Source: Ardenticatenaceae bacterium (lineage in GTDB: Bacteria; Chloroflexota; Anaerolineae; Ardenticatenales; Ardenticatenaceae). From it: DNA of 57,991 nucleotides. Position 1 is the stretch's first letter; every line of letters begins with the position of its first letter. Where the stretch lies: assembly GCA_015491235.1 (NCBI GenBank), contig WFWG01000228.1, positions 1 to 57,991 of the forward strand, written 5' to 3'. The position numbers were made by a program, and so were the translations under genes. Under the pieces are notes generated by a model. That model had not been told where the DNA came from. It made no database searches and worked only from the letters and a program-made list of their open reading frames with translations. Below, piece by piece: positions 7,557 through 16,323 of the stretch.

Positions 7557-9251
7557 TTAGTGTTCGGCAGTGGGCGCCAGGGCACCCCTGGGGATGCGGA
7601 TCTCCTCGATCAACTCCTGGATCTCCTGCGGCGGCGGTGGCGTGGCCCGCGAGACCACGTAGGAGACAATGAAGTTCAGAATCGCGCCCACCACGCCGAT
7701 GCCTTGCGCGTTGATGCCCAGGAACGAGGCGATGATGGGTTGTTCCGTGCCCAGCAGTCGGTTGGAGCGCATCAGAATGATCATGATGAGGGTGAAGAAC
7801 AGCCCCACCAGGATGCCCGCCGTGGCCCCCTCCCGGTTCATGCGCCGGTCGAAGATGCCGAGCAGAATGGCAGGGAAGAGGCTGGCGGCTGCCAGGCCGA
7901 AGGCGAAGGCCACCACCTCGGCCACGAAGCCCGGTGGGCGGATGCCGAAGTAGCCGGCCACCAGGATGGCCACGAAGATCATGATGCGCCCGACGAGCAG
8001 CCGCTCCGACTCAGTGGCGTCCGGCTTCCAGATGCGGTAGTACCAGTCGTGCGACACCGCGCTGGACATGGCGATGAGCAGGCCCGCTGCGGTGGAAAGG
8101 GCGGCGGCGAGACCACCTGCGGCCACCAGGCCCACCACCCAGGGCGCCAGCCGGGCCACCTCGGGCGTGGAGAGCACGATAATGTCGCGGTCAATGATGA
8201 TCTCGTTGGTGGCTTTGTCCGCCGTCATCTCCAGCTTGCCGTCGCCGTCCTTGTCCTCGAACTTGAGCAGGCCAGTCTGCTCCCACTTGACGGCCCAATC
8301 AATCTGTTCGATCTCCGCCCGTGTCTTGCCGTGCAGCGTGTTGATCAGGTTGTACTTGGCGAACACGGCCAGCGCTGGCGCCGAGGTGTAGAGCAAGGCA
8401 ATGAACAACAGCGCCCACCCGGCCGAGATGCGCGCGTCGGAGACGCGCGGCACGGTGTAGAAGCGAATGATCACGTGGGGCAATCCGGCCGTTCCGATCA
8501 TGAGGGACAACGTGACGAAGAAGACATTAAGTTGTGAAAAGTTTTGGAACGGCCTCAAGTACTCCTTCAGCCCCAGGTCAATCTGAATCTGGTTGAGCCG
8601 CTGGGCGAAATCGGTGAATGTCAGGGCCAACTGCGGAATGGGGTTGCCCGTCAACGTCCAAGCAATGGCAATGGTCGTGATCAAATAGGCGGTAATCAGC
8701 ACCGCGTACTGGGCCACCTGGGTCCAGGTGATGCCCTTCATGCCACCCAAGACGGCAAAGAAGGCCACCACGCCCATGCCGATGATCACGCCGGTCACGA
8801 TGTTGACCTGGAGGAAGCGGCTGAACACGATACCCACCGCGCGCATCTGGCCGGCCACGTAGGTGAGCGAGATGAAGATAGTCGCCAGGGCTGCCACCGC
8901 GCGGGCGGTGTTGGAGTAGTAGCGGTCGCCGATGAAGTCGGGCACCGTGTACTTGCCGTACTTCCGCAGGTATGGAGCCAGCAAGAGGGCCAGCAGCACG
9001 TAACCGCCGGTCCACCCCATGAGGTAGACAGCGCCGTCGTAGCCCAGGAACGAGATCAGACCGGCCATCGAGACGAAGGAGGCGCCGGACATCCAGTCGG
9101 CAGCCGTGGCCGCGCCGTTGGCGATGGCCGGCACGCCACGCCCGGCCACGTAGAAACCCGCCGTCTCGCGCACCCGGTTCAAGTAACCGATGTAGAGGTA
9201 GAACGCGAAGGTGAGACCTACGATTATGAGTGTCCAGGTTTCAGTGCTCAT
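7557..9251 (-). CDS. Sodium:solute symporter, acetate/ActP-like (VC_2705 type)
   Basis: A 564-residue symporter of the SSS family. About 13 membrane helices are readable, with family features GRGVPAIANGAATAADWMSG near residues 38-57 and GLAAALSTAAGLLIAMSSAV near residues 380-400. A hydrophilic loop at roughly residues 315-350 contains DKDGDGKLEM, an EF-hand-like calcium loop. The 92-residue small subunit is encoded 12 bp upstream and acetyl-CoA synthetase further upstream, so the likely substrate is acetate or another short monocarboxylate. Substrate is inferred from context only. Confidence 0.88.
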   Translation of the reverse strand: MSTETWTLIIVGLTFAFYLYIGYLNRVRETAGFYVAGRGVPAIANGAATAADWMSGASFVSMAGLISFLGYDGAVYLMGWTGGYVLLALLLAPYLRKYGKYTVPDFIGDRYYSNTARAVAALATIFISLTYVAGQMRAVGIVFSRFLQVNIVTGVIIGMGVVAFFAVLGGMKGITWTQVAQYAVLITAYLITTIAIAWTLTGNPIPQLALTFTDFAQRLNQIQIDLGLKEYLRPFQNFSQLNVFFVTLSLMIGTAGLPHVIIRFYTVPRVSDARISAGWALLFIALLYTSAPALAVFAKYNLINTLHGKTRAEIEQIDWAVKWEQTGLLKFEDKDGDGKLEMTADKATNEIIIDRDIIVLSTPEVARLAPWVVGLVAAGGLAAALSTAAGLLIAMSSAVSHDWYYRIWKPDATESERLLVGRIMIFVAILVAGYFGIRPPGFVAEVVAFAFGLAAASLFPAILLGIFDRRMNREGATAGILVGLFFTLIMIILMRSNRLLGTEQPIIASFLGINAQGIGVVGAILNFIVSYVVSRATPPPPQEIQELIEEIRIPRGALAPTAEH

Positions 9252-9263
9252 ACTGTTCCCCCC

Positions 9264-9542
9264 TTACTCCTCGTGAACGTCGAACTCGCGGTCAATTTTG
9301 TTCATCCACCAACTGTAGACGAAGATGAGAATCACGAACGTGATCATGGAGCCCTGCTGGGCGAACCAGAAGCTTAATGGGAGCTGGAAGAAGCGAACGT
9401 TGTAAAACACGCCGCCAAGAATGATGGCCGCCACGTAGGAAACCAGCGCCCAGATGGCCAGCAGGATGAGGATAGCGCGCAGGTTCGCCCGCCAGTACGC
9501 CACAGCCTTCGAGTTTTGGTTGTTCGGTGTGCGCTCTTCCAT
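9264..9542 (-). CDS. DUF4212 family symporter small subunit
   Basis: A 92-residue protein with two hydrophobic segments (about residues 24-46 and 57-80) and the FWFAQQGSM motif between them, typical of the small partner of SSS symporters. An AAGGAGGG ribosome site precedes the ATG. It is 12 bp from the large subunit and must be co-transcribed with it. The 135 bases between it and the acetyl-CoA synthetase stop hold no convincing promoter or hairpin that I can see. Confidence 0.88.
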   Translation of the reverse strand: MEERTPNNQNSKAVAYWRANLRAILILLAIWALVSYVAAIILGGVFYNVRFFQLPLSFWFAQQGSMITFVILIFVYSWWMNKIDREFDVHEE

Positions 9543-9677
9543 AAAATACCCTCCTTAAACACATTGTGGTTGGTCCAATACGCCTGCGCTGAACGCTCTT
9601 TACTGTTCCCTGTGCGGCTCTCACCTCCCCTCCTTGATTTCACAGGGACGATGTGCTTTGGAAGGTGCGTTGCCCCC

Positions 9678-11609
9678 CTACTGCTGCTCGGAACGCTCGG
9701 CCTTGAGTTGCTCCCAGGCCGCCCGTGCTTCCTCCACAGACCCCTCTTCTTCGATGGTGGTGATGTCGCCGGGGTCCTTGTCGAGGATGACGGCCTTGAG
9801 CACGCGCCGCATGATCTTGCCGCTGCGCGTTTTGGGCAACATGTTCACGAACGTGATCTCGCCGATCACGGCCACCGGGCCGAGTTCACGCCGCACCGCC
9901 TGCACCAGTTCCTGGCGCAACTGGTCGGACGGCTCGTGGCCCGGCCGAAGCACCACGAAGGCCGAGAGCACTTCGCCCTTCACCTCGTCGGGCCGGCCCG
10001 TCACGCCAGCTTCGGCCACGGCCGGGTGGGTCAAGAGCGCCGTCTCGACTTCGATGGTGCCGATGCGGTGGCCGGCCACGTTGACCACCTCGTCGGCTCG
10101 GCCGGCAAACCAGACGTAGCCGTCCTCGTCCACGTGGGCCGCGTCGCCCGTGAAGTAGAGGCGCTGGCCTGGAATGCGCCCCCAGTAGTCGTTCAAGTAA
10201 CGCTCGTGCTCTCCCCAGAGGGTGGACGTGAGGCCGGGGAAGGGGTTCTTGATCACCAGGATGCCCTTTTCGTTGGGACCGCAGGGCTTCCCGTCCGGGG
10301 TGACGACCTGTACCTCCACGCCAGGCATGGGAATCGTGGCCGAGCCCGGCTTGATGGGCACCATGGAGAGGCCATACGGGTTGCCGATGACCGGCCCGCC
10401 CGTTTCCGTCTGCCACCAGTGGTCAATGACCGGCACCCGGTCGCGCAACACTTCTTTCTGCAGCCACTCCCAGGCTGGCGGGTTGAGGGGTTCCCCAGCA
10501 CAGACGATGCGCTGGAGTGAACTCAAGTCGAACTGGCGGGCCGGTTCGGTGCCGTAGCGCATCAGCAGGCGCACGGCGGTGGGCGCCGTGAAGATGCCCG
10601 TCACGCCAAACTCTTCGATCAGTTGCCAGAATGTCTCCGGGCCGGGGTAATCAATGGCCCCCTCGTAGGCGATGGAAGCACAACCCGCCATCAGGGGGGC
10701 GTAGACAATGTAGCTGTGTCCCACGATCCAGCCGATGTCCGACGTGGCCCACCACACGTCAGTGGGGCGCAGTTTGAAGAGCCAGTTGCCGGTGCTGTTG
10801 ATCCAGACGGCGTAGCCGCCGTGGGTGTGGACGGTCAGCTTGGGGCGGGCCGTCGTGCCGGAAGTCGCCATGATAAAGGCTGGCTCGTTGGCTTCCAGTG
10901 GCACCATGTGCCCACTTTGTCCCTCAGCGCGGGCGACAAACTCGTCCCAGGTGAGATCACGCCCCGGCGTCATGGGCACTGGCGCGGATTCGCGCTGGAG
11001 CACCACCACGTGTTCCACGGTGTCGCCTGCAATGTTCAGGGCCTGGTCCACAATGCCTTTCAGTGGGACGTTCTGGCCCTTGCGGTAGGTTATGTCGCTG
11101 GTGAAGAGCAGGCGAGAACCACTGGCTGCCACCCGGTCGGCCAGGGCACGCGCCCCAAACCCGGCGAAGACCACCACGTGAATGGCTCCCACGCGCACGG
11201 CCGCCAGCATGAGCGCGATGGCTTCCGGCGAGACGGGCATGTAAATGGTGATGCGGTCCCCCTTCTGAACGCCCATGCCCCTCAGGGCAGCAGCCAAGCG
11301 TTCCACCTTCCGGTGGAGTTGGGCATAGGTGAAGAGGCGGCGCTCGCCCCGCTCGTTGGCGTAGATGAGGGCGGTGTGGCCGCCCCACCCGCTCTGCACG
11401 TGACGATCCAGCGCGTTGTAACTCAGGTTGGTCTCGCCGCCGATGAACCAGCGATACCGCTCGGGATAATTCCACTCGAAGACCTTGTCCCAGTAGCGAA
11501 ACCAATGCAGAGCGCGCGCCTCCCGGCTCCAGAAGGCATCCGGGTTCTCGCGTGCTTCCTCAACGACCCGATGGACAATTGGGTTGATCACTTCGAGTTG
11601 CTGTCCCAT
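9678..11609 (-). CDS. acs: Acetyl-CoA synthetase (AMP-forming)
   Basis: Activates acetate to acetyl-CoA via acetyl-AMP. It is 643 residues, the normal family length. Motifs in order: N-terminal ACS domain (FWSREARALHWFRYWDKVFE), phosphate-binding loop TSGTTARPKLTVHTHGG, substrate-pocket stretch WWATSDIGWIVGHSY, adenine motif DHWWQTETGG, hinge and ribose-binding YFTGDAAHVDEDGYVWFAGR, and the C-terminal catalytic/acetylation lysine in LPKTRSGKIMRR. It lies between the symporter pair and the antiporter on the same strand, fitting acetate uptake and assimilation. A close propionyl-CoA synthetase cannot be excluded by eye. Confidence 0.9.
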   Translation of the reverse strand: MGQQLEVINPIVHRVVEEARENPDAFWSREARALHWFRYWDKVFEWNYPERYRWFIGGETNLSYNALDRHVQSGWGGHTALIYANERGERRLFTYAQLHRKVERLAAALRGMGVQKGDRITIYMPVSPEAIALMLAAVRVGAIHVVVFAGFGARALADRVAASGSRLLFTSDITYRKGQNVPLKGIVDQALNIAGDTVEHVVVLQRESAPVPMTPGRDLTWDEFVARAEGQSGHMVPLEANEPAFIMATSGTTARPKLTVHTHGGYAVWINSTGNWLFKLRPTDVWWATSDIGWIVGHSYIVYAPLMAGCASIAYEGAIDYPGPETFWQLIEEFGVTGIFTAPTAVRLLMRYGTEPARQFDLSSLQRIVCAGEPLNPPAWEWLQKEVLRDRVPVIDHWWQTETGGPVIGNPYGLSMVPIKPGSATIPMPGVEVQVVTPDGKPCGPNEKGILVIKNPFPGLTSTLWGEHERYLNDYWGRIPGQRLYFTGDAAHVDEDGYVWFAGRADEVVNVAGHRIGTIEVETALLTHPAVAEAGVTGRPDEVKGEVLSAFVVLRPGHEPSDQLRQELVQAVRRELGPVAVIGEITFVNMLPKTRSGKIMRRVLKAVILDKDPGDITTIEEEGSVEEARAAWEQLKAERSEQQ

Positions 11610-11634
11610 CGTCCTCTCCCTCTTTCTCTGAAAT

Positions 11635-13104
11635 TCAAACGGCTGGCTGAACGGCCGGCTGCTCCCGGCGAATCAGGTAGGCCAAAATGGGCGGACTGAG
11701 CAGTGTCGTCAGGATGACCATGACAACAATGACCGAAAAGATTCCCTCTGAAATGACACCTAGGGAACGGCCAATGGCCGCAAAGATCAGCCCCACCTCG
11801 CCGCGCGGAGCCATACCCCAGCCAACGATCCACTTGTTGGCTGGCGTTGCGGCCACGCCGGCCACCACTTTTCCGAAGAAGGCAATGGCGGTAATCGCGA
11901 CGGCGAGCAGGGCGGTGGAGGGCACGAAGAGCGTCTCCAAGCGAACTCCCATGCCGGTCATCACGAAGAAGATGGGCACCAGAAAGAATCCCACCGGTTC
12001 GATCAAGTCCTCCACGTGACGGTGAGCGTGATGGGTGAGAATGGCATCCAAGCGTTGGCGCACGGCCGGGGGTGCCTCGTGGGTCACGGCCTTCAGTTCT
12101 CCCACGATTTCAGGATCGGCAAAATCGCGAAAGTGAACCGGGTCGAGCACCAGGCCGGCGGCAAAGGCGCCCACGATGGGCGCCAGGCCGATCACTTGCG
12201 CCAAGTAAGCCAGTACCAAGCAGAAGCTGATGGCAACGGTAAACTTCATGCCGGTGCCCGTGTGAATCCTCGAAAAGAGGTAGCTGAGCCGGGGAGCCAA
12301 CAACTGGCCCAGCACAATGGCCCCCAGCAGAAACAGGAACGCCTCCGCTGTGATGCGCCCCACGGTGACCACGTCCACGGCCCCTGTGCTGACGATGGCC
12401 GACACGACCGCAAGAATGATGAGCCCCAACACGTCGTCAATCACGGCGGCTCCCAGCACAATCTGGGCTTCGGGGCGTTGCAGGTAGTTCAAATCGCGGA
12501 AGACGCGGGCTGTGATGCCGACAGAGGTGGCCGTCAGAGAAGCGCCCACGAACAAGTTCGTCTTGAACGTGGCATCGGGCAACAGCAGGGGGCCCACCAC
12601 CAATGTTCCCAAAGCAAAGGGGACCACCACCCCGATTACGGCCACGGCCAACGCCCGCAGGCCCACCTGCCGCATGGTGTGCACGTTGGATTCGAGCCCA
12701 ATTTGGAAGAGAAGGATGACCACGCCGAGTTCTGCCAGAAATTGCACGATGGTGTCGTCGCGCAGGGGTTCGAAGAAGCGAATGCCAACGAGGGAGAGGT
12801 TGCCCAGCACGATGCCCACGGCCAACTCGCCCAGCACGGGCGGCTGATGAGCCCGCTCAACCAGCCCTCCAACGCGGGCTGCGATGAGGATGATGGCTAC
12901 CCACAAGAAGACGCGCGCGAAGTGTGCTCCTGCCCCTTCCTCACCAGCAGCGTAAGCCGGTGTTGGCCACGCAAAGCCCACCAGCATCAGAAGCAGCAGG
13001 AACAGGTGGCGCGGCAGAACCCGGCCACCCATTAAACCCGTCACCTGGGTGGCGCCCATGTCGCCTGCGGCTCGAACGCCACGGCTCCGGTTGGTGTCCG
13101 GCAT
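11635..13104 (-). CDS. CPA2-family monovalent cation:proton antiporter
   Basis: A 489-residue membrane protein. An N-terminal hydrophobic segment ending PTPAYAAGEE looks like a signal peptide. About twelve helices follow, with the KefB/NapA-type pattern: EILGE-like PPVLGELAVGIVLG, GLESN, the tandem-acidic helix AAVIDDVLG (adjacent Asp residues near 223-224 in the ion-binding position) and MAPRGEVGLIFA. No C-terminal NAD-binding domain is present, unlike KefB/KefC. It lies 25 bp upstream of acs on the same strand, so it may be the first gene of the acetate operon. Confidence 0.87.
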   Translation of the reverse strand: MPDTNRSRGVRAAGDMGATQVTGLMGGRVLPRHLFLLLLMLVGFAWPTPAYAAGEEGAGAHFARVFLWVAIILIAARVGGLVERAHQPPVLGELAVGIVLGNLSLVGIRFFEPLRDDTIVQFLAELGVVILLFQIGLESNVHTMRQVGLRALAVAVIGVVVPFALGTLVVGPLLLPDATFKTNLFVGASLTATSVGITARVFRDLNYLQRPEAQIVLGAAVIDDVLGLIILAVVSAIVSTGAVDVVTVGRITAEAFLFLLGAIVLGQLLAPRLSYLFSRIHTGTGMKFTVAISFCLVLAYLAQVIGLAPIVGAFAAGLVLDPVHFRDFADPEIVGELKAVTHEAPPAVRQRLDAILTHHAHRHVEDLIEPVGFFLVPIFFVMTGMGVRLETLFVPSTALLAVAITAIAFFGKVVAGVAATPANKWIVGWGMAPRGEVGLIFAAIGRSLGVISEGIFSVIVVMVILTTLLSPPILAYLIRREQPAVQPAV

Positions 13105-13199
13105 GGACGCGCTCCCCCCTGTTGTAAGAGCCGGGTTCGTTACCGGGCAACGAGCGGTGCAACGTGAGAGGACGGGACACTTTTAGCATACCGGAAAGG

Positions 13200-13235
13200 G
13201 GGAGCCTGGAGCAACATATGGAGATGTAGGCTCCC
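13200..13235 (-). terminator. Probable terminator hairpin after xdhC
   Basis: A 7-bp stem GGGAGCC/GGCTCCC with an inner ACAT/ATGT pairing. On the minus strand it is followed by CCCTTTCC. It lies about 70 bp past the xdhC stop. The weak T-run makes it moderate evidence. Nothing else is recognised in 13105-13305. Confidence 0.5.
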
Positions 13236-13305
13236 TGTGCACATATGAGTGGGCTCACCTACTCATTTGAGGGGGAGCGGCGTGCTCCTTCGTGCGCAGG
13301 GAGCG

Positions 13306-14106
13306 TTACCCGCCGGAACCTGAATCGAAAGCCACAGGGCGGGGATTCTTGTCCCGCATGAACCCGGCAGACGCGCCGTGCCGGACGGCCACAATTTCGG
13401 CCATAATAGCCAGCGCAATCTCCTCGGGCGTTTCAGCGCCCAGGTCGAGGCCGATGGGCGCGTAGACTTCGGCCAGTTGTGCGGGGTCAATGCCGTGTTT
13501 GGCCATGCGCTCGAACCGCTCCGCGTGGGTTTTGCGGCTGCCGATGGCCCCAACGTAGCCCGCCCCCTTGCCGAGCACGGCCTTCAGGGCCGGCTCGTCA
13601 ATCTTGGGGTCGTGGGTCAGGATGACGATGTAGGTGGTGGGGCCGATTTCGATGCGTTCCACGGCCTTTTGAGGCCACTCCGGAATAATTTCGTCAGCGT
13701 GGGGGAAGCGCTCACGGTTGGCGAACTTCCGGCGCGGATCGGCGATGGTGACGCGATAGCCCAGCGTCTTGGCAAAGGTAGTGAGGGGGATAGCGATGTG
13801 CACGCCGCCGAAGATGACCAGGTGGGGGGGCGGCGGAAAGACTTCCACGAAGACGCGGGCGTCGAATTCGGAGTACTCGCGGGATTCAGCCCGGGGGCGT
13901 TTCATCATCTCGAGCGCGTCGGCCACCACCCGGCGGTCCAGCTCCGGGTGGCCCAGCGAGCCGGTCTGCTGGCCAGAAGGCCAGACGAGCATCCTCGTGC
14001 CCGCCCTGCCAGGGCCGCGCAGGAGCGTCGCCTGGGCCACCATGCGCCCTTCGGCGACCGCCTGTTCCAGTTGTGTCTGGATTTGCCGGGGGGAAACCTC
14101 GGTCAC
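13306..14106 (-). CDS. XdhC/CoxI family protein, NAD-binding C-terminal part
   Basis: A 266-residue molybdoenzyme maturation protein. The N-terminal third resembles a second XdhC_CoxI domain. The C-terminal part is the Rossmann XdhC_C domain: HLVIFGGVHIAIPL, then VTIADPRRKFANRERFPHAD, YIVILTHDPKIDEPALKAVL and YVGAIGSRKTHAERFERM. XdhC proteins bind and deliver sulfurated molybdenum cofactor to xanthine dehydrogenase or CO-dehydrogenase-type enzymes. The GTG start overlaps the stop of the upstream small XdhC-domain gene (GTGA). No hydroxylase structural genes are in the window. Confidence 0.85.
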   Translation of the reverse strand: MTEVSPRQIQTQLEQAVAEGRMVAQATLLRGPGRAGTRMLVWPSGQQTGSLGHPELDRRVVADALEMMKRPRAESREYSEFDARVFVEVFPPPPHLVIFGGVHIAIPLTTFAKTLGYRVTIADPRRKFANRERFPHADEIIPEWPQKAVERIEIGPTTYIVILTHDPKIDEPALKAVLGKGAGYVGAIGSRKTHAERFERMAKHGIDPAQLAEVYAPIGLDLGAETPEEIALAIMAEIVAVRHGASAGFMRDKNPRPVAFDSGSGG

Positions 14107-14456
14107 GGTTTCTCCTCCTGCGGGAATTCAGGCTCAGCCGACGCCTCCGGCAGCGGTTCCACCCACACTTCGATGGTGCCACCGCAAGCCAGGCCCACTT
14201 CCCACACCATGTCGTCGGTGATGGCGTAGCGCAGCAGGCGGGGTTCGCCGCTCTTCAGCACGTCCAGCGCCTGGTACATGACGTCGGTCTCCACGCAGCC
14301 GCCGCTGACGCTCCCGGCCATTTCGCCGTCTTCGGAGATCGCCAGCCGGGCCCCCTCGCGGCGCGGCGCCGAACCCTCGGCCTTGACGACGGTGGCCAAG
14401 GCCACGCGCTTTCCCTCTTTTCGCCACTTCTGAATGGCCTCGAGCACGTCACGCAT
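14103..14456 (-). CDS. XdhC/CoxI family N-terminal-domain protein
   Basis: A 117-residue stand-alone XdhC_CoxI domain: ALATVVKAEGSAPRREGARL, then GSVSGGCVE and GLACGGTIEVWVEP, both with the Cys-Gly features of the family. In many bacteria this domain is fused to the Rossmann domain. Here the two parts are adjacent coupled genes. It overlaps the upstream CoxE-like gene by 8 bp. The expected role is molybdenum-cofactor handling for a CoxL/XdhA-type enzyme encoded elsewhere. Confidence 0.85.
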   Translation of the reverse strand: MRDVLEAIQKWRKEGKRVALATVVKAEGSAPRREGARLAISEDGEMAGSVSGGCVETDVMYQALDVLKSGEPRLLRYAITDDMVWEVGLACGGTIEVWVEPLPEASAEPEFPQEEKP

Positions 14457-15645
14457 GGTTGACTCCTTTTACCCTCTGCTTTCGTTCCGGCCGTGTCTGA
14501 CCAATGGAGGAGAGGACTTCGGCCAGTTGTTCCAGGCTGGCCAAGTTGTGCACGGGCAGGAAGTCGTCCACGTAGGGCAGGGCGGCGGACATGCCCTGTT
14601 GGATGGGCTGGTAGTTCTCGGACCCCAACAGCGGGTTGAGCCAGATGAGGCGGTAGGCGGAGCGCTGCAGGCGGGCCATTTCCCGCCGGAGCAAGTCCAC
14701 GTTGCCCCGATCCCACCCGTCGCTGATGATGAGCACCACGGCGCCCCGGCCTAAAACGCGCCGCGCCCAGTGAAAGTTGAAGGTCTTGATAGCCTCGCCG
14801 ATGCGCGTCCCGCCGGCCCAATCTTCCACGGCGCGGCTCACCTCGTCCAGCGACTCGTCCACGTCCCGGTGGCGCAGGTGATGGGTAATGCGGGTGAGGC
14901 GCGTGCCGAAGACAAAGGCTTCCACGTTGACCTCTTTCAACCCGTGGCTGAGGGCGTGCACGAAGTGCAGCAACATGCGGGTGTAGCGCTCCATGGAGCC
15001 GCTGATGTCGCACAGGACCACCAACGGGCGGGGCTGGCAGACGCGCGTGCGGTAAGCCAGGCAGACGGGTTCCCCCCCGTAGCGCAGGTTGTCCCGCAGG
15101 ATGCGGCGCAGGTGGAGCCGTCCCTTGGGCGCCCGGCGATAGCGGCGCGTGCGGCGCATTCCCAGCTTCCACTCCAGCGCCGCAATGGCCCGCTTGGCCT
15201 CTTGAATCTCCTCCCACGTCATCTCGGCGAAGTCCTTGTGGCGCAACACTTCGAGAGGGCTGTAGGTCATGAAGTGTTCGACGAGGAGCGTGTCGTCCTC
15301 CCCCTCGCCAACTTGGGCTGAAATGTCCTGGGTGGGCAATCGGGCGCGCCGCAGGTGTGTGCGACTGGCATCGGCCGGCACATCACCATCACCAGCCACG
15401 CGCCAGAAGAGGGCAAACGCCTGGTCGAAGACGGGAATGTCTTCCCGGCGGGTGACCAGCAGCGCGCGGGCGGTGTAGTAGAAGTCACGGCGCTCAGTAA
15501 TGGGAACGAAGCGCAGCGCCTCCACCAGGTCAATCATCTGGCTGAGGCTAACGTCCACGCCCATCGTGCGCAGCAGGCGCCCAAAGCGCAGCACGTGGCC
15601 CAGCAAGTATCCGTATTTGGGCTTCTCCGCCGGTGTCGTGCTCAT
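14449..15645 (-). CDS. CoxE-like von Willebrand factor A domain protein
   Basis: A 398-residue protein of the CoxE family. The C-terminal half is a VWA domain with the metal-ion adhesion motif DISGSM near residue 225, a conserved Thr in GGTRIGEAI, and ISDGWDRG. The N-terminal half is the helical CoxE-specific region. In carboxydotrophs CoxE works with the AAA ATPase CoxD in building the sulfurated copper/molybdenum site of CO dehydrogenase (family knowledge). It follows the nucleotidyltransferase gene by 6 bp and overlaps xdhC downstream. Confidence 0.87.
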   Translation of the reverse strand: MSTTPAEKPKYGYLLGHVLRFGRLLRTMGVDVSLSQMIDLVEALRFVPITERRDFYYTARALLVTRREDIPVFDQAFALFWRVAGDGDVPADASRTHLRRARLPTQDISAQVGEGEDDTLLVEHFMTYSPLEVLRHKDFAEMTWEEIQEAKRAIAALEWKLGMRRTRRYRRAPKGRLHLRRILRDNLRYGGEPVCLAYRTRVCQPRPLVVLCDISGSMERYTRMLLHFVHALSHGLKEVNVEAFVFGTRLTRITHHLRHRDVDESLDEVSRAVEDWAGGTRIGEAIKTFNFHWARRVLGRGAVVLIISDGWDRGNVDLLRREMARLQRSAYRLIWLNPLLGSENYQPIQQGMSAALPYVDDFLPVHNLASLEQLAEVLSSIGQTRPERKQRVKGVNHA

Positions 15646-15651
15646 GCTTTG

Positions 15652-16323
15652 CTAACCCCGTTTGAAGCGCCTTGTTCGCTCCTCGATTTCGGCTACAATT
15701 TGCCGCAGTGAAGTCACGTCTCCCTCTCCGACGTACTCTGCCACGATGTCCAGCAGCGGAGCCATCTCCGGTTCATAGCGGTAGACCAGTGCGGCTATGT
15801 CGCTTTCGTACACGTTCACCCGCCCGAAATTCCCCTGTCGGTAGAGCGACGGCAGCGCGTACAACTTGAGCAACAGCAGTCCCTCCACCGTGGCGATGGG
15901 GACTTCCCGGTCTAAAAGATGCGCCTGAGTGACATACTCCTGTCGCACCCGCCGGAACAACGGGTTCGTGGTGAGCAGGAAATCTACCTGAAGTCCCCGG
16001 AATTTTCCCCGTGCGAAATACAGGTCCTGTTCAACGATCTCGACTTCCGGCAACTTCTTTAGGTCCTCGGTGGCGACCACGAGGTCCAAATCTTGTGTGT
16101 TCCGCCCTTCAACGTAATAGAGCAACGCGATGCCACCCACCAGGACAAAAGAAATCTGCCGTTCCTCCAACAAGGCGAAGAATTGCCTGACCGCCTCGAT
16201 TGGCGAACCGACGAGAGCATCGTCCACGTTGTCTCTGCTCCAATTGCGAGGGTTGAAGCACAGGGCGTTCTGAACAACCCGGCCAATGTCCTCAAGTGCG
16301 TGCAACACGCCCGGACCACTCAT
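15652..16323 (-). CDS. Nucleotidyltransferase-fold protein within the cox operon
   Basis: A 223-residue protein with FVLVGGIALLYYVEGRNTQDLDLVV near residues 59-84 when read in parts: the GG followed by RxTxDLDLV pattern marks the pol-beta-type nucleotidyltransferase fold, as in AbiEii or DUF6036-like proteins. A further acidic residue is present at VDFLLTTNP near 115. The start ATG overlaps the coxD-like stop (ATGA) and the stop is 6 bp from coxE, so it is a true operon member and not a stray toxin insertion. Function unknown. Confidence 0.7.
   Translation of the reverse strand: MSGPGVLHALEDIGRVVQNALCFNPRNWSRDNVDDALVGSPIEAVRQFFALLEERQISFVLVGGIALLYYVEGRNTQDLDLVVATEDLKKLPEVEIVEQDLYFARGKFRGLQVDFLLTTNPLFRRVRQEYVTQAHLLDREVPIATVEGLLLLKLYALPSLYRQGNFGRVNVYESDIAALVYRYEPEMAPLLDIVAEYVGEGDVTSLRQIVAEIEERTRRFKRG

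Noticed and set aside
9516-10520. Plus-strand open frame of 334 codons
   Set aside because: Antisense to the acetyl-CoA synthetase gene; no domain or ribosome site, composition typical of a GC-rich shadow frame.
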